The notes beneath the pieces are model-generated. The model searched no databases, was not told the origin of the DNA, and saw nothing but the letters and a program-made list of their open reading frames with translations. Shown here one piece after another: positions 35,219-43,308 of a stretch of 64,000 nucleotides of DNA (positions are counted from its first letter, which is position 1; the number at the start of each line of letters is the position of its first letter). The DNA comes from Rhizobium sp. Root708. GTDB lineage: Bacteria; Pseudomonadota; Alphaproteobacteria; Rhizobiales; Rhizobiaceae. The DNA lies in assembly GCF_001429725.1 (NCBI RefSeq), contig NZ_LMHV01000023.1, positions 124,767 to 188,766 of the forward strand, written 5' to 3'. Both the position numbers and the translations under genes were made by a program.

Positions 35219-35348
35219 TCTTCTTCCTCACTGAACCGGACGACCTCCTGCCCGGGGTGGTTTCCCACCTATCAAGACTATCTCGGCCGCACCGAGATAC
35301 TTAACATGCGAAATAACTTGACAGGAACCCAATGTGTTTGCAAGTCTA

Positions 35349-35378
35349 TATTTGAAGCATTGGTTCAAATAATGAACC
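35349..35378. promoter_or_regulatory. Overlapping palindromes, candidate IclR operator
   Basis: Two nested inverted repeats share bases: TATTTGAA/TTCAAATA (35349-35371, seven-base spacer) and GGTTCA/TGAACC (35362-35378, five-base spacer), between the divergent IclR and APC genes. Such overlapping dyads are typical for IclR-type tetramers. A TTGACA at 35318 lies nearby, without a well-spaced -10. The rest of 35219-35494 shows no gene. Confidence 0.6.
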
Positions 35379-35494
35379 GAACTGAACTACCGTTCCGCAA
35401 GCAACACAAGAACAAAATCTGCGCGCGGAAGGATTACTGGGAACCGCCGACCGAGGCGGAAAAGTCGCAACGCCTAAAGGGGAGCAAGCGCGAT

Positions 35495-36946
35495 ATGAGT
35501 ACCTCATCGACTTCAGGCAGCGGGGAAAACCAGCTGCGCAAGAACAGCCTCGGTGTCGGGGCGGTTACGTTTCTCGTGGTATCCGCGGCCGCGCCGCTAA
35601 CCGCGGTGGCCGGCGGCGTGCCGCTTTCCATGCTGCTCGGCAACGGCCCGGGCATTCCACTGACCTTCGCCCTGGTCACCGCCATCCTTCTGCTATTTGC
35701 AGTGGGCTATGTCGCGATGGCCCGCCACATCCGCAACGCCGGCGCCTTCTATGCCTATACCGCACGGGGTCTGGGTGGCCTGATGGGGGGCGCAGCCGCC
35801 CTTGTTGCCATCCTTGCCTATAATGCCATGCAGATCGGCGTCTTCGGAATGTTCGGCGCAGCAACCTCAGGCTTCTTCGCAGGCTATGGCCTGAATCTGC
35901 CCTGGTGGGTCTGGACCTATATCGGGATCGCGGCTGTCGCCATATTCGGTTACCGGCGGGTCGATCTTTCCGCCAAGGTGCTGACGGTGCTCGTGATCCT
36001 CGAATATCTCGTCGTGCTCGTCATCGATGCGGCAATCTTCGTGAAGGGTGGAGACGCCGGACTGTCCGCCACGCCCTTCACGCCCTCCGCATTCATGAGC
36101 GGAACGCCTGCCATCGGCATCCTTTTCTGCTTTGCCGCCTTTATCGGCTTCGAAGCGACGACGATCTATAGCGAGGAAGCGCGCGAACCGCACAAGACCG
36201 TTCCTCGCGCCACCTACATTTCCGTCCTCATCATCGGCCTCTTCTATATGCTGACGTCGTGGCTGATGGTCATCGGCGCCGGCGCCGACAAGCTGGTACC
36301 GCAGCTGCAGAGCCTCCAGGATCCCACCACCTTCCTGTTCGGCTTGGCCGAGCAGTATGTCGGACACTGGATTGCCGCGGTCATGAGTATCCTCTTCATA
36401 ACCAGCCTTTTTGCCGGCGTCCTCGCGTTCCACAACGGCGTTGCCCGCTACATGTACGTCGCCGGTCGCGAAGGCCTGCTACCGAAAGCGGTTGGCGTGA
36501 CCCATCCGGTGTTCCAGAGCCCGCACGTCGGGTCCATGATCCAGACGGTAATCGCGGTAATCGTCGTTGCCCTCTTCGCCTTCACCGGACAGGACCCGGT
36601 CCTTGCCCTGTTCTCGTGGCTCACCAATGTCGGTACGCTCGCAATCATCCTGCTGATGGCATTCACCGCCTTTGCGATTGTCGCCTTCTTCGGACGCAAT
36701 CCGTACCTGGAGCCGAACGTGCTGGTGACGAAGATCCTGCCTGTGATTACCGGTCTGATCCTGCTGGCGCTCGTCTTCTACATCTCGGCTAACTTCGGAG
36801 CCATCGCCGGCGCCAACGGCATCCTTGCTGTGCTGCTGCCAGGCTTGGTGGTCGTCGCAGCCATCATTGGCTTCATCGCCGCCGCGCGCCTGAAGTCCGT
36901 CGACGCGATCGGCTTCGCCCGGCTTGGCGCCGGCCAGGAAGCTTGA
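35495..36946 (+). CDS. APC-superfamily amino acid/amine permease
   Basis: 483 residues, about 12 hydrophobic segments, starting KNSLGVGAVTFLVVSAAAPLTAVAGG and with the family phrase FIGFEATTIYSEEAREPHKTVPRATYIS around residue 215. Members import amino acids or amines by proton or sodium symport or exchange. The C-terminus has no regulatory domain. Start is ATG at 35495, with GGGGAG upstream at wide spacing; the open frame extends much further upstream but without coding character. Divergent from IclR and followed by a terminator-like hairpin and aldehyde dehydrogenase gene, so the substrate is likely the same amine degraded by the island. Confidence 0.87.
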   Translation: MSTSSTSGSGENQLRKNSLGVGAVTFLVVSAAAPLTAVAGGVPLSMLLGNGPGIPLTFALVTAILLLFAVGYVAMARHIRNAGAFYAYTARGLGGLMGGAAALVAILAYNAMQIGVFGMFGAATSGFFAGYGLNLPWWVWTYIGIAAVAIFGYRRVDLSAKVLTVLVILEYLVVLVIDAAIFVKGGDAGLSATPFTPSAFMSGTPAIGILFCFAAFIGFEATTIYSEEAREPHKTVPRATYISVLIIGLFYMLTSWLMVIGAGADKLVPQLQSLQDPTTFLFGLAEQYVGHWIAAVMSILFITSLFAGVLAFHNGVARYMYVAGREGLLPKAVGVTHPVFQSPHVGSMIQTVIAVIVVALFAFTGQDPVLALFSWLTNVGTLAIILLMAFTAFAIVAFFGRNPYLEPNVLVTKILPVITGLILLALVFYISANFGAIAGANGILAVLLPGLVVVAAIIGFIAAARLKSVDAIGFARLGAGQEA

Positions 36947-36961
36947 TTTAAGAACGATCTC

Positions 36962-36990
36962 ATGGCGGGCTATCCAGCCCGCCATTTTGT
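36962..36990 (+). terminator. Intrinsic terminator between APC permease and aldehyde dehydrogenase
   Basis: Perfect 10-bp stem (36962-36971 with 36976-36985), loop ATCC, followed by TTTTG on the + strand. It lies 15 bp after the permease stop and 20 bp before the next start, so it probably reduces read-through to the downstream aldehyde dehydrogenase gene rather than marking an operon end. Confidence 0.75.
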
Positions 36991-37005
36991 TTCGAGGACA
37001 GAAGA

Positions 37006-38484
37006 ATGCAGGAAAAGATCGACCAGCTGCGTAGCCAAACCGTCGCACCGCAGGCGCTCTTCATCGGAGGCGCATGGCAGGCGGCCGAGGGTGCGGCGAC
37101 GCTGGACGTCATCTCGCCGATCGACGGCCAACGGCTGACGACGATCGCGGACGCCGGTCCGCGCGACATCGATCGCGCGGTGCAGGCTGCACGCACCGCC
37201 TTCGAAGAGGGCACATGGTCGAGGGCTGCACCGGCCGAGCGCAAGAAAGTCCTGCTGAAGATCGCTGATCTCATCGAGAAGAACGCATTGGAGCTCGCTG
37301 TTCTCGGGGTCCGTGACAATGGCACCGAGATCTCGATGGCCCTGAAGGCCGAGCCCGGCAGCGCGGTCGGCACATTCCGCTACTACGCCGAAGCGATCGA
37401 CAAGGTCTATGGTGAGATCGCGCCAACGGCGGACAATATCCTGGGCCTCGTTCATCGCGCGCCCGTTGGCGTCGTCGGAGCGATCGTGCCATGGAACTTC
37501 CCGATGATGATCGGCGCGTGGAAGATTGCGCCCGCGCTCGCGGCCGGAAATTCCGTCGTCCTGAAGCCCGCCGAAGGCGCGTCGCTGACACTCCTGAAAC
37601 TGGCCGCTTTGTGCGCAGAGGCCGGTTTGCCTGATGGTGTGCTGAACGTCGCTACGGGCCGCGGCGCCATCACGGGCGAAGCAATCGGGCTTCATATGGA
37701 TATCGACGTTCTCGCCTTCACCGGTTCCGGTCCCGTCGGCCGTCGCCTGCTGGAATACTCCGCCCGCTCCAATCTCAAGCGGATCTACCTGGAACTCGGC
37801 GGCAAGTCCCCCAACATCGTTTTCGCCGATGCACCGGACCTCGATCATGCGGCCAAGGTTTCAGCCTACGGCATCTTTCGCAATTCCGGCCAGGTCTGCG
37901 TGGCGGGATCACGCCTGCTCGTCGAGCGATCAATCCACGAAGAATTCTCCAAGAAGGTAGCGGAGATTGCCGCCGCAATGAAGGTCGGCGATCCGTTGCA
38001 GGTGACGACCGAGGCCGGCGCGATCTCAAGCGAAATCCAGCTGAAGAACAACCTTGGGCACGTGGCGCAGGCGCTATCGGAAGGCGCGGTTTTGCGCACC
38101 GGCGGCGAGCGCATTCGTCAGGAGACCGGCGGCTTCTACATGCGGCCAACAGTTTTCGACGTGACGCCTGACATGACGCTGGCGCGCGAAGAGGTCTTCG
38201 GGCCGATCCTGTCGATCATTCCGTTCGAGACCGAGCAGGAGGCGCTCGGCATTGCCAACGCCACCGAATACGGCCTCGCTTCGGCGGTCTGGACGGCTAA
38301 TCTTTCTCGTGCCCATCGCATGGTGCGCGGCATCCAGGCGGGCGTCGTCCACATCAACACCTATGGCGGCGCCGACAACACCGTGCCGCTCGGCGGCGTC
38401 AAGCAATCCGGTAACGGCCACGACAAATCCCTGCATGCGCTCGACAAATACGTGAACTTGAAGACAGCCTGGATCCAGCTCTGA
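37006..38484 (+). CDS. NAD-dependent aldehyde dehydrogenase
   Basis: 492 residues. The catalytic Cys298 lies in NSGQVCVAGSRLL and Glu263 in YLELGGKSPNIVF; GSGPVGRRLLE is the cofactor loop and VGAIVPWNFPMMIGAWKIAPALAAG the standard block. It resembles the betaine/aminoaldehyde/phenylacetaldehyde group rather than HpaE. It would oxidise aldehydes made by the aminotransferase or phospho-lyase in this island, for example (hydroxy)phenylacetaldehyde to the arylacetate. GAGGACAG precedes ATG. It converges with hpaC. Confidence 0.88.
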   Translation: MQEKIDQLRSQTVAPQALFIGGAWQAAEGAATLDVISPIDGQRLTTIADAGPRDIDRAVQAARTAFEEGTWSRAAPAERKKVLLKIADLIEKNALELAVLGVRDNGTEISMALKAEPGSAVGTFRYYAEAIDKVYGEIAPTADNILGLVHRAPVGVVGAIVPWNFPMMIGAWKIAPALAAGNSVVLKPAEGASLTLLKLAALCAEAGLPDGVLNVATGRGAITGEAIGLHMDIDVLAFTGSGPVGRRLLEYSARSNLKRIYLELGGKSPNIVFADAPDLDHAAKVSAYGIFRNSGQVCVAGSRLLVERSIHEEFSKKVAEIAAAMKVGDPLQVTTEAGAISSEIQLKNNLGHVAQALSEGAVLRTGGERIRQETGGFYMRPTVFDVTPDMTLAREEVFGPILSIIPFETEQEALGIANATEYGLASAVWTANLSRAHRMVRGIQAGVVHINTYGGADNTVPLGGVKQSGNGHDKSLHALDKYVNLKTAWIQL

Positions 38485-38518
38485 AGAACCGCAGTCCATC
38501 GACGTCTCCGTACATGAA

Positions 38519-38545
38519 GGCCGCCACTCCCACGAGATGGCGGCC
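38519..38545. terminator. Bidirectional terminator, ALDH / hpaC
   Basis: Perfect 8-bp stem (GGCCGCCA at 38519-38526, TGGCGGCC at 38538-38545) between convergent genes. Followed by pyrimidine-rich CCTTCTTCTG on the + strand; T-run is weak. Confidence 0.65.
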
Positions 38546-38573
38546 CCTTCTTCTGTGATACTCCGCCGACTGA

Positions 38574-39086
38574 TTAGCCTCCGAAGCTGCCCACCTGCGA
38601 GGGCACGTTGACGTAGGCCCTGTCGAAATAGAGCAGAGCATTGCCATCCGTACGCGACCGGATACCGACGACCTGCCCAAGGAAGATATGGTGTGTGCCA
38701 ACGAGCCGCGCCTCTATCAACTCGCAGTCGAAGGAGACCATGGCATCTGCGAGCGCCTGGCTGCCCGACGGCAGGTCCACCCATTTCGCGGCTGCGTATC
38801 TCGCCGCCATATCGGCCTGCCGGCCCGCGAAATAGCCCGCAAGCTCCTGGTGGTCATCCGCCAGAACATTGACGCAGAAGCGGCGATTCTCAAGGAAAAG
38901 CGCGCATTGCGCCGACCGGCCGTTCATGCAGACAAGCAAGGTGGGTGGCTCGTCCGTAACACTGCACATCGCGGTCGCGGTAAAGCCACCGCGCCCGGCC
39001 GGTCCATTCGAGGTTATGACATTGACTGACGCGCAGACACGCGCCATCGCATTGCGAAACTCAGGCTTGGAAACCGCCTCCTCCAT
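38574..39086 (-). CDS. hpaC: 4-Hydroxyphenylacetate 3-monooxygenase, reductase subunit
   Basis: 170 residues, flavin reductase-like split barrel. It supplies reduced FAD to HpaB. The phrase RNAMARVCASVNVITSNGPAGRGGFTATAM and SVTDEPPTLLVCMNGRS with the late GTHHIFLGQVVGIRS are conserved in the HpaC group. The gene ends at a terminator and sits 11 bp after hpaB in the same direction, so they form a two-gene operon. Confidence 0.93.
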   Translation of the reverse strand: MEEAVSKPEFRNAMARVCASVNVITSNGPAGRGGFTATAMCSVTDEPPTLLVCMNGRSAQCALFLENRRFCVNVLADDHQELAGYFAGRQADMAARYAAAKWVDLPSGSQALADAMVSFDCELIEARLVGTHHIFLGQVVGIRSRTDGNALLYFDRAYVNVPSQVGSFGG

Positions 39087-39097
39087 TGCAGTCCTCC

Positions 39098-40657
39098 TTA
39101 GCTATTCAGCGGCGGCAACCAGGTGTCGCCGGTCCAACCGTTTTCGTCGTAGTCGCTCATGCATGTATCGACGAGCCGCTCCATTTCGGCAAGGCGCCCG
39201 CCTCTCTCGGCGCCTTTCAGCACCTGCAGACGCACCTCTTCCGGCGCCCCGGCGTAATTCAGCTCGTAAAGCGCATGGCGCCCGCCGAATTCCGTGCCGG
39301 TGGCGTCCCAGAGCAGCTTCATGATCTTGATGCGCTCGATATGGCCCATATCGTTGGAACCACGAACATACTGGGCGAGATAGCGATCAATCTCCGGATT
39401 GCCGAAATCCTTTGCCGATGACGGGAGGTAGATGAGGCCTGAAGCGACGACCTTGCGAACGGTGTCGATCACGCGGGGATAGGCTTCGGACATGAAAGTC
39501 CGGTAGCTCAAGGCTGCTTCCATGTTCGGAAGCACTGCGCCGTTGGCCCACGGCTGCGGATTGTAGGCCATCGCATTCGAAAAGCTCCAGAACATATGCC
39601 TGAGAGCGATGACTTCACCGAGCGCCGCCTGATTTCCCCGGAAGGCATCGCCGCCGGTTGCGCGGAGAGCCTTGGAAAGCAGCCCCGCCAGGAAGTCGAG
39701 CTTCACGGCAAAGCGGGTACAGCCCTGGAAGCAATAGCCGTGCATGAAGCCGGAGGCAGGATGGAAGGACAGGATCTTTGCGGCGTCCCGCAACACCAGC
39801 ACATCCTCCCAGGGGACGAAAACATTGTCGAGCACGAGGATTGCATCGTTCTCGTCGAAGCGAGACGAAAGCGGGTAGTCGAACGGGTGACCAACGGTGT
39901 TGGCAGTCTGCTCGTAGGAAACGCGGCAGAACATCTTGATACCGGGCGCGTTCATCGGAACGATGAACATCACCGACAGCGAGGGATCCTCCGTCACCGT
40001 CGCGGAGCTCTGGGCCAGGAAATTGTAGTGCGTCAGGGCCGACGAGGTCGCCACCACCTTCGCCCCGGACACGAAGATGCCTGCATCCGTCTCCTTGGTG
40101 ATATGAACGAAGACGTCCTTGACGGCATCCGCTGGCTTGTGACGATCGATCGGCGGATTGACGATCGCGTGGTTCATGAAGAGCACGGATTCCTGAGCGC
40201 GCTTGTGCCAGGCAAGCGCGTTTTCCTTGAACGGCCCATACCAATCCGCGTTGGCCCCGAGCGTGTTCATCAGCGCGGCCTTGTAATCGGCCGTGCGGCC
40301 CATCCAGCCATAGGACATGCGCGCCCAATCGGCGATCGCCCCTTGCTGAGCGACGAGTTCGGCGGAGGACTTCGCGACACGGAAATACTTGTGCGTATAT
40401 CCCCCGTTGCCGGTGTCGGTCGGTGAAGTCAGGCGCTCCTTGGTCTTTTCATCGTGCAGTGCATCGTAGAGCCGAGCCAGCGAGCGAACCGAATTTCGCA
40501 TGGCCGGATGGGTGGTGACGTCCTCCACACGCTCCCCATTGATATAGACCTCGCGACCGTCGCGCAGGGACGCCATGTATTCCGCCCCCGTGAACGGGCG
40601 CGTCTTGTCGGCGCGGCAGTCCTCGGCAAGGACGCTGCTACGGGTTTGGATATTCAT
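39098..40657 (-). CDS. hpaB: 4-Hydroxyphenylacetate 3-monooxygenase, oxygenase subunit
   Basis: 519 residues, the length of enterobacterial HpaB. It uses FADH2 from HpaC to hydroxylate 4-hydroxyphenylacetate to homoprotocatechuate. Seen are the start of the acyl-CoA-dehydrogenase-like fold FTGAEYMASLRDGREVYINGERV, the fragment RMSYGWMGRTADYKAALM, and DNVFVPWEDVLVLRD. It is the first gene after the divergent AraC activator, with an AAAGGAGG site. Tyramine and other phenols are sometimes accepted by this family, but the sequence cannot say. Confidence 0.96.
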   Translation of the reverse strand: MNIQTRSSVLAEDCRADKTRPFTGAEYMASLRDGREVYINGERVEDVTTHPAMRNSVRSLARLYDALHDEKTKERLTSPTDTGNGGYTHKYFRVAKSSAELVAQQGAIADWARMSYGWMGRTADYKAALMNTLGANADWYGPFKENALAWHKRAQESVLFMNHAIVNPPIDRHKPADAVKDVFVHITKETDAGIFVSGAKVVATSSALTHYNFLAQSSATVTEDPSLSVMFIVPMNAPGIKMFCRVSYEQTANTVGHPFDYPLSSRFDENDAILVLDNVFVPWEDVLVLRDAAKILSFHPASGFMHGYCFQGCTRFAVKLDFLAGLLSKALRATGGDAFRGNQAALGEVIALRHMFWSFSNAMAYNPQPWANGAVLPNMEAALSYRTFMSEAYPRVIDTVRKVVASGLIYLPSSAKDFGNPEIDRYLAQYVRGSNDMGHIERIKIMKLLWDATGTEFGGRHALYELNYAGAPEEVRLQVLKGAERGGRLAEMERLVDTCMSDYDENGWTGDTWLPPLNS

Positions 40658-40754
40658 TGTCTCCTCCTTTGACTTTCACCAAGCCTAGGCCTTGCGCTGC
40701 GCGGCTTCCATGGACAGAATTGCAAAATCGCTTGGACTTTTTCTGGTGCTCTTG

Positions 40755-41621
40755 ATGGCGAATTCCGTTCCCAGCTTCTTCGTGTATGGCGAGCCGGACC
40801 GACCGCTCGAGCCGGGCTTCATGCACGTCGAAACGGTGATGGCGCGGAAAAATGTCCATCTCGGCCGTGTCGATGCCCACAGCCATGCGCGGATGGCGCA
40901 AATCACCTTCTGGACCAAAGGTCATGGCACCTATTTCATCGAAGAGCAGAGATTGGATTTTTTGGCGCCAGCCGTCAGCTTCGTACCGAGTGGAGTGGTG
41001 CACGGCTTCACGGTCGAACCGAGCGAGACGGACGCGATCGTCGTCTCTATCGCCGACAGCGCTTTGGCGCCGCTCGGCGAGCGCACGATCCTGCCAATCG
41101 ATGCGCCTGTGATGGTTGCCGATACGGGCGATCCCGCAAGTTGGAGACGGCTTTCGATGATCATGCAGCAGATGTCCGACGAATATCGGGAAGGGCGACC
41201 GGGCATGGAGATGGCCCTGACGGCGCTCGCCACCGTCGCGCTAACCGAGATCGCTCGTTTTGGATCGGAACGGACAGGTGATTTTCGTCCGGCGCAGACA
41301 GTCCTGGCGTCACAATTCCGGCAGCTGGTCGATCGCCATTTCCGGGAGAACTGGCCCGTTGAGCGCTATGTCGATGAACTCGGCGCGACACCGCATCTGC
41401 TTGCCAAGGCCTGCCAGTCCGCATTCGGCCTATCGGTCAAGGAGTTCCTGAGCGAGCGTCGACTGCTTGAGGCCAAGCGACTTCTCTTGTTCACGGTGCG
41501 CTCGCTTGAGGACATCGCCTACGAAGTCGGCCTGAAGGACGCGGCGTATTTCTCGCGTTTCTTTAAACACCATACCGGTCAACCGCCAAGCATATGGCGC
41601 GAACAGTACCCTCGCCACTGA
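40755..41621 (+). CDS. hpaA: AraC-family activator of hpaBC
   Basis: 288 residues. The N-terminal cupin domain has VPSFFVYGEPDRPLEPGFMHVETV and DAHSHARMAQITFWTKGHGTYFI, the hallmark of HpaA sensing 4-hydroxyphenylacetate. The C-terminal AraC domain (about 190-285) has two helix-turn-helices, the second AYEVGLKDAAYFSRFFKHHTGQPPSIWR. Divergent from hpaB, so it activates the hydroxylase genes. The start is uncertain: ATG at 40755 matches the family boundary; 40710 would add 15 residues. Confidence 0.9.
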   Translation: MANSVPSFFVYGEPDRPLEPGFMHVETVMARKNVHLGRVDAHSHARMAQITFWTKGHGTYFIEEQRLDFLAPAVSFVPSGVVHGFTVEPSETDAIVVSIADSALAPLGERTILPIDAPVMVADTGDPASWRRLSMIMQQMSDEYREGRPGMEMALTALATVALTEIARFGSERTGDFRPAQTVLASQFRQLVDRHFRENWPVERYVDELGATPHLLAKACQSAFGLSVKEFLSERRLLEAKRLLLFTVRSLEDIAYEVGLKDAAYFSRFFKHHTGQPPSIWREQYPRH

Positions 41622-41644
41622 CGGGCGAGGCCGAGAACCGGCCA

Positions 41645-42298
41645 TCAACGGGTCGGATTTGCGGCTTTGAAGATTGCCAACTGATCTTCGAACGCCCGTC
41701 TGTAGGCGGGCCGCGCTTCGCCGCGGGCGACATACGCATCGAGCGTTGGATATTCCTTCAGTATCCCCGGCCCTCTCAGCCTGAGCAGCACCGACACCAT
41801 CTCAAGATCGCCGGCGCTGAACTCCCCATAGAGCCATTCCGCACTACCGAGCCGGTGGGAGAGTTGACCGAGCCGAGTGTGGATACGTCCCAGGATGGCC
41901 GGCAGCCGCTTCTCGTACCAGGGTTCATTGCGTTCCAGGATGTTGGCGACCTCAAGTTCAACGATCGGCTGCTCCATCGTGCTGACCGCGGCGAACATCC
42001 ACGCAACAGCGCGCGCCTTGGCGTCCGCATCATCGGGCAGCAGGCCGGTATGGCGTTCCGCGATATGCAGGATGATCGCCCCGGATTCGAACAGGGTAAG
42101 ATTGCCTTCCTCATAGGTCGGAATTTGGCCGAATGGCTGCAGAGCGAGATGCTCGGACTGCTTCATAAGCTCGAACGAGACCAGACGCACGTCGTAGGGC
42201 TGACCGACTTCCTCGAGCGCCCAGCGGACGCGCATGTCCCGCGCAAGCCCTCTGCCGCGATCGGGGGATCGCTCGAAGGCAGTAATCGTAATGGCCAT
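41645..42298 (-). CDS. Glutathione S-transferase
   Basis: 217 residues. N-terminal thioredoxin-fold (ITAFERSPDRGRGLARDMRVRWALEEVGQPYDV and PFGQIPTYEEGNLTLFESGAIILHIAERH, the cis-Pro/ESxAI glutathione site) and an all-helical C-terminal domain (AVAWMFAAVSTMEQ). The start at 42298 has GAGGAGAG. It is convergent with hpaA and 154 bp from the divergent isomerase gene. No obvious substrate link; detoxification of reactive aromatic products is a possibility only. Confidence 0.9.
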   Translation of the reverse strand: MAITITAFERSPDRGRGLARDMRVRWALEEVGQPYDVRLVSFELMKQSEHLALQPFGQIPTYEEGNLTLFESGAIILHIAERHTGLLPDDADAKARAVAWMFAAVSTMEQPIVELEVANILERNEPWYEKRLPAILGRIHTRLGQLSHRLGSAEWLYGEFSAGDLEMVSVLLRLRGPGILKEYPTLDAYVARGEARPAYRRAFEDQLAIFKAANPTR

Positions 42299-42451
42299 GG
42301 TTTCTCTCCTCGCTTGTCTGCCTTGAAGACGATCGGCTGGCCTGGATTCCGACATTCCCTTATCTCGAAATTCTTTGCCAGGAGTGACTAGATTTTGAAG
42401 GTGACAGATGCTGAATTCGCTGGAGGACATGTACAGGGAGGACATCATCCT

Positions 42452-43246
42452 ATGAGCGACACCAGCAATTCACCGTTCGCATTGGCCGCCTGCGCTGAAA
42501 TGCTGTGGCAGGACAAGCCGATCGAGTGGCGCGCCTCCCGTTTGAAGGAAATGGGGTTCGGCGTCGGCCTCTGGAACTGGCCCGAGCACGATCTGACAAA
42601 GCTCGAGGCAACCGGCGCGAGCTTCACCATCATGAACGGCTACCTTACCGGTCGCCTCACCGACGACGAGGGAGCAGCCGAACTTATGAAAACCGCGCGA
42701 GAAACCGTGCAAGTAGGAAAACGCCTCGGCGTACAGAGGTTGAACCTTCATGGCACCGGCCTCGGCGACCGCGGACTGCCGGTGCAGCCGGTTCATGCTG
42801 TCACGGGTGCGATGTGGCTGAAGGCACGAGACACGCTCAATCGGATCGTCGACATGGCCGAGGAAGAGGACGTCGTCTTCACGCTCGAAAACCTCAATCT
42901 CCCCGTTGACCATCCTGGCGTTCCCTTCGCACGCGCTGAGGATACCTTGGCCTTGGTCTCCAGCATCGACCATGCGAGACTTCGCCTCAACCTCGACCTC
43001 TATCACGCCCAGATCGGCGAAGGGAACCTGATCGAGCTTTGTCGGACATGCCTGCCCTGGATCGGGGAAATTCAAGTTGCCGACGTTCCCGGTCGCTGCG
43101 AACCTGGAACCGGCGAAGTTAACTGGAACGGGATAGCGAAGGCATTGGCAACCATGGGCTACGCTGGCCCAATCGGCATGGAAGCTTGGGCTGCGGGCGA
43201 TCCGGTCGTTGCCCTCGAAGCCTTCCGAGCCGCTTTCACTCTTTGA
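42452..43246 (+). CDS. Sugar isomerase/epimerase-like TIM barrel (hydroxypyruvate isomerase type)
   Basis: 264 residues, AP endonuclease 2/Hyi-like barrel. Conserved pieces: WRASRLKEMGFGVGLWNWPEHD near the start, ENLNLPVDHPGVPFA with the metal Glu, NLDLYHAQIGEGNLIELC (His and metal site) and QVADVPGRCEPGTGEVNW, which is strongly Hyi-like. Expected to interconvert hydroxypyruvate and tartronate semialdehyde or a related sugar. The ATG at 42452 has GGGAGGAC upstream. Divergent from the transferase gene, no operon partner. Confidence 0.85.
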   Translation: MSDTSNSPFALAACAEMLWQDKPIEWRASRLKEMGFGVGLWNWPEHDLTKLEATGASFTIMNGYLTGRLTDDEGAAELMKTARETVQVGKRLGVQRLNLHGTGLGDRGLPVQPVHAVTGAMWLKARDTLNRIVDMAEEEDVVFTLENLNLPVDHPGVPFARAEDTLALVSSIDHARLRLNLDLYHAQIGEGNLIELCRTCLPWIGEIQVADVPGRCEPGTGEVNWNGIAKALATMGYAGPIGMEAWAAGDPVVALEAFRAAFTL

Positions 43247-43308
43247 CGTTTCTCCCCGATGGACAACGCATCAAATCAAGCGGAGGCGCCGCTGGAAGGC
43301 CACGGGTC

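Noticed and set aside
34730..35494. Upstream open extension of the APC permease frame (about 255 residues)
   Set aside because: It lies antisense to IclR, has arginine-rich shadow-frame composition and no ribosome-binding site; the transporter fold begins at 35495.
43247..43308. Hairpin-like bases between isomerase and GH15 genes
   Set aside because: Only short, imperfect pairing (GCGGAGGCGCCGC); no T-run. Not sufficient to call a terminator.
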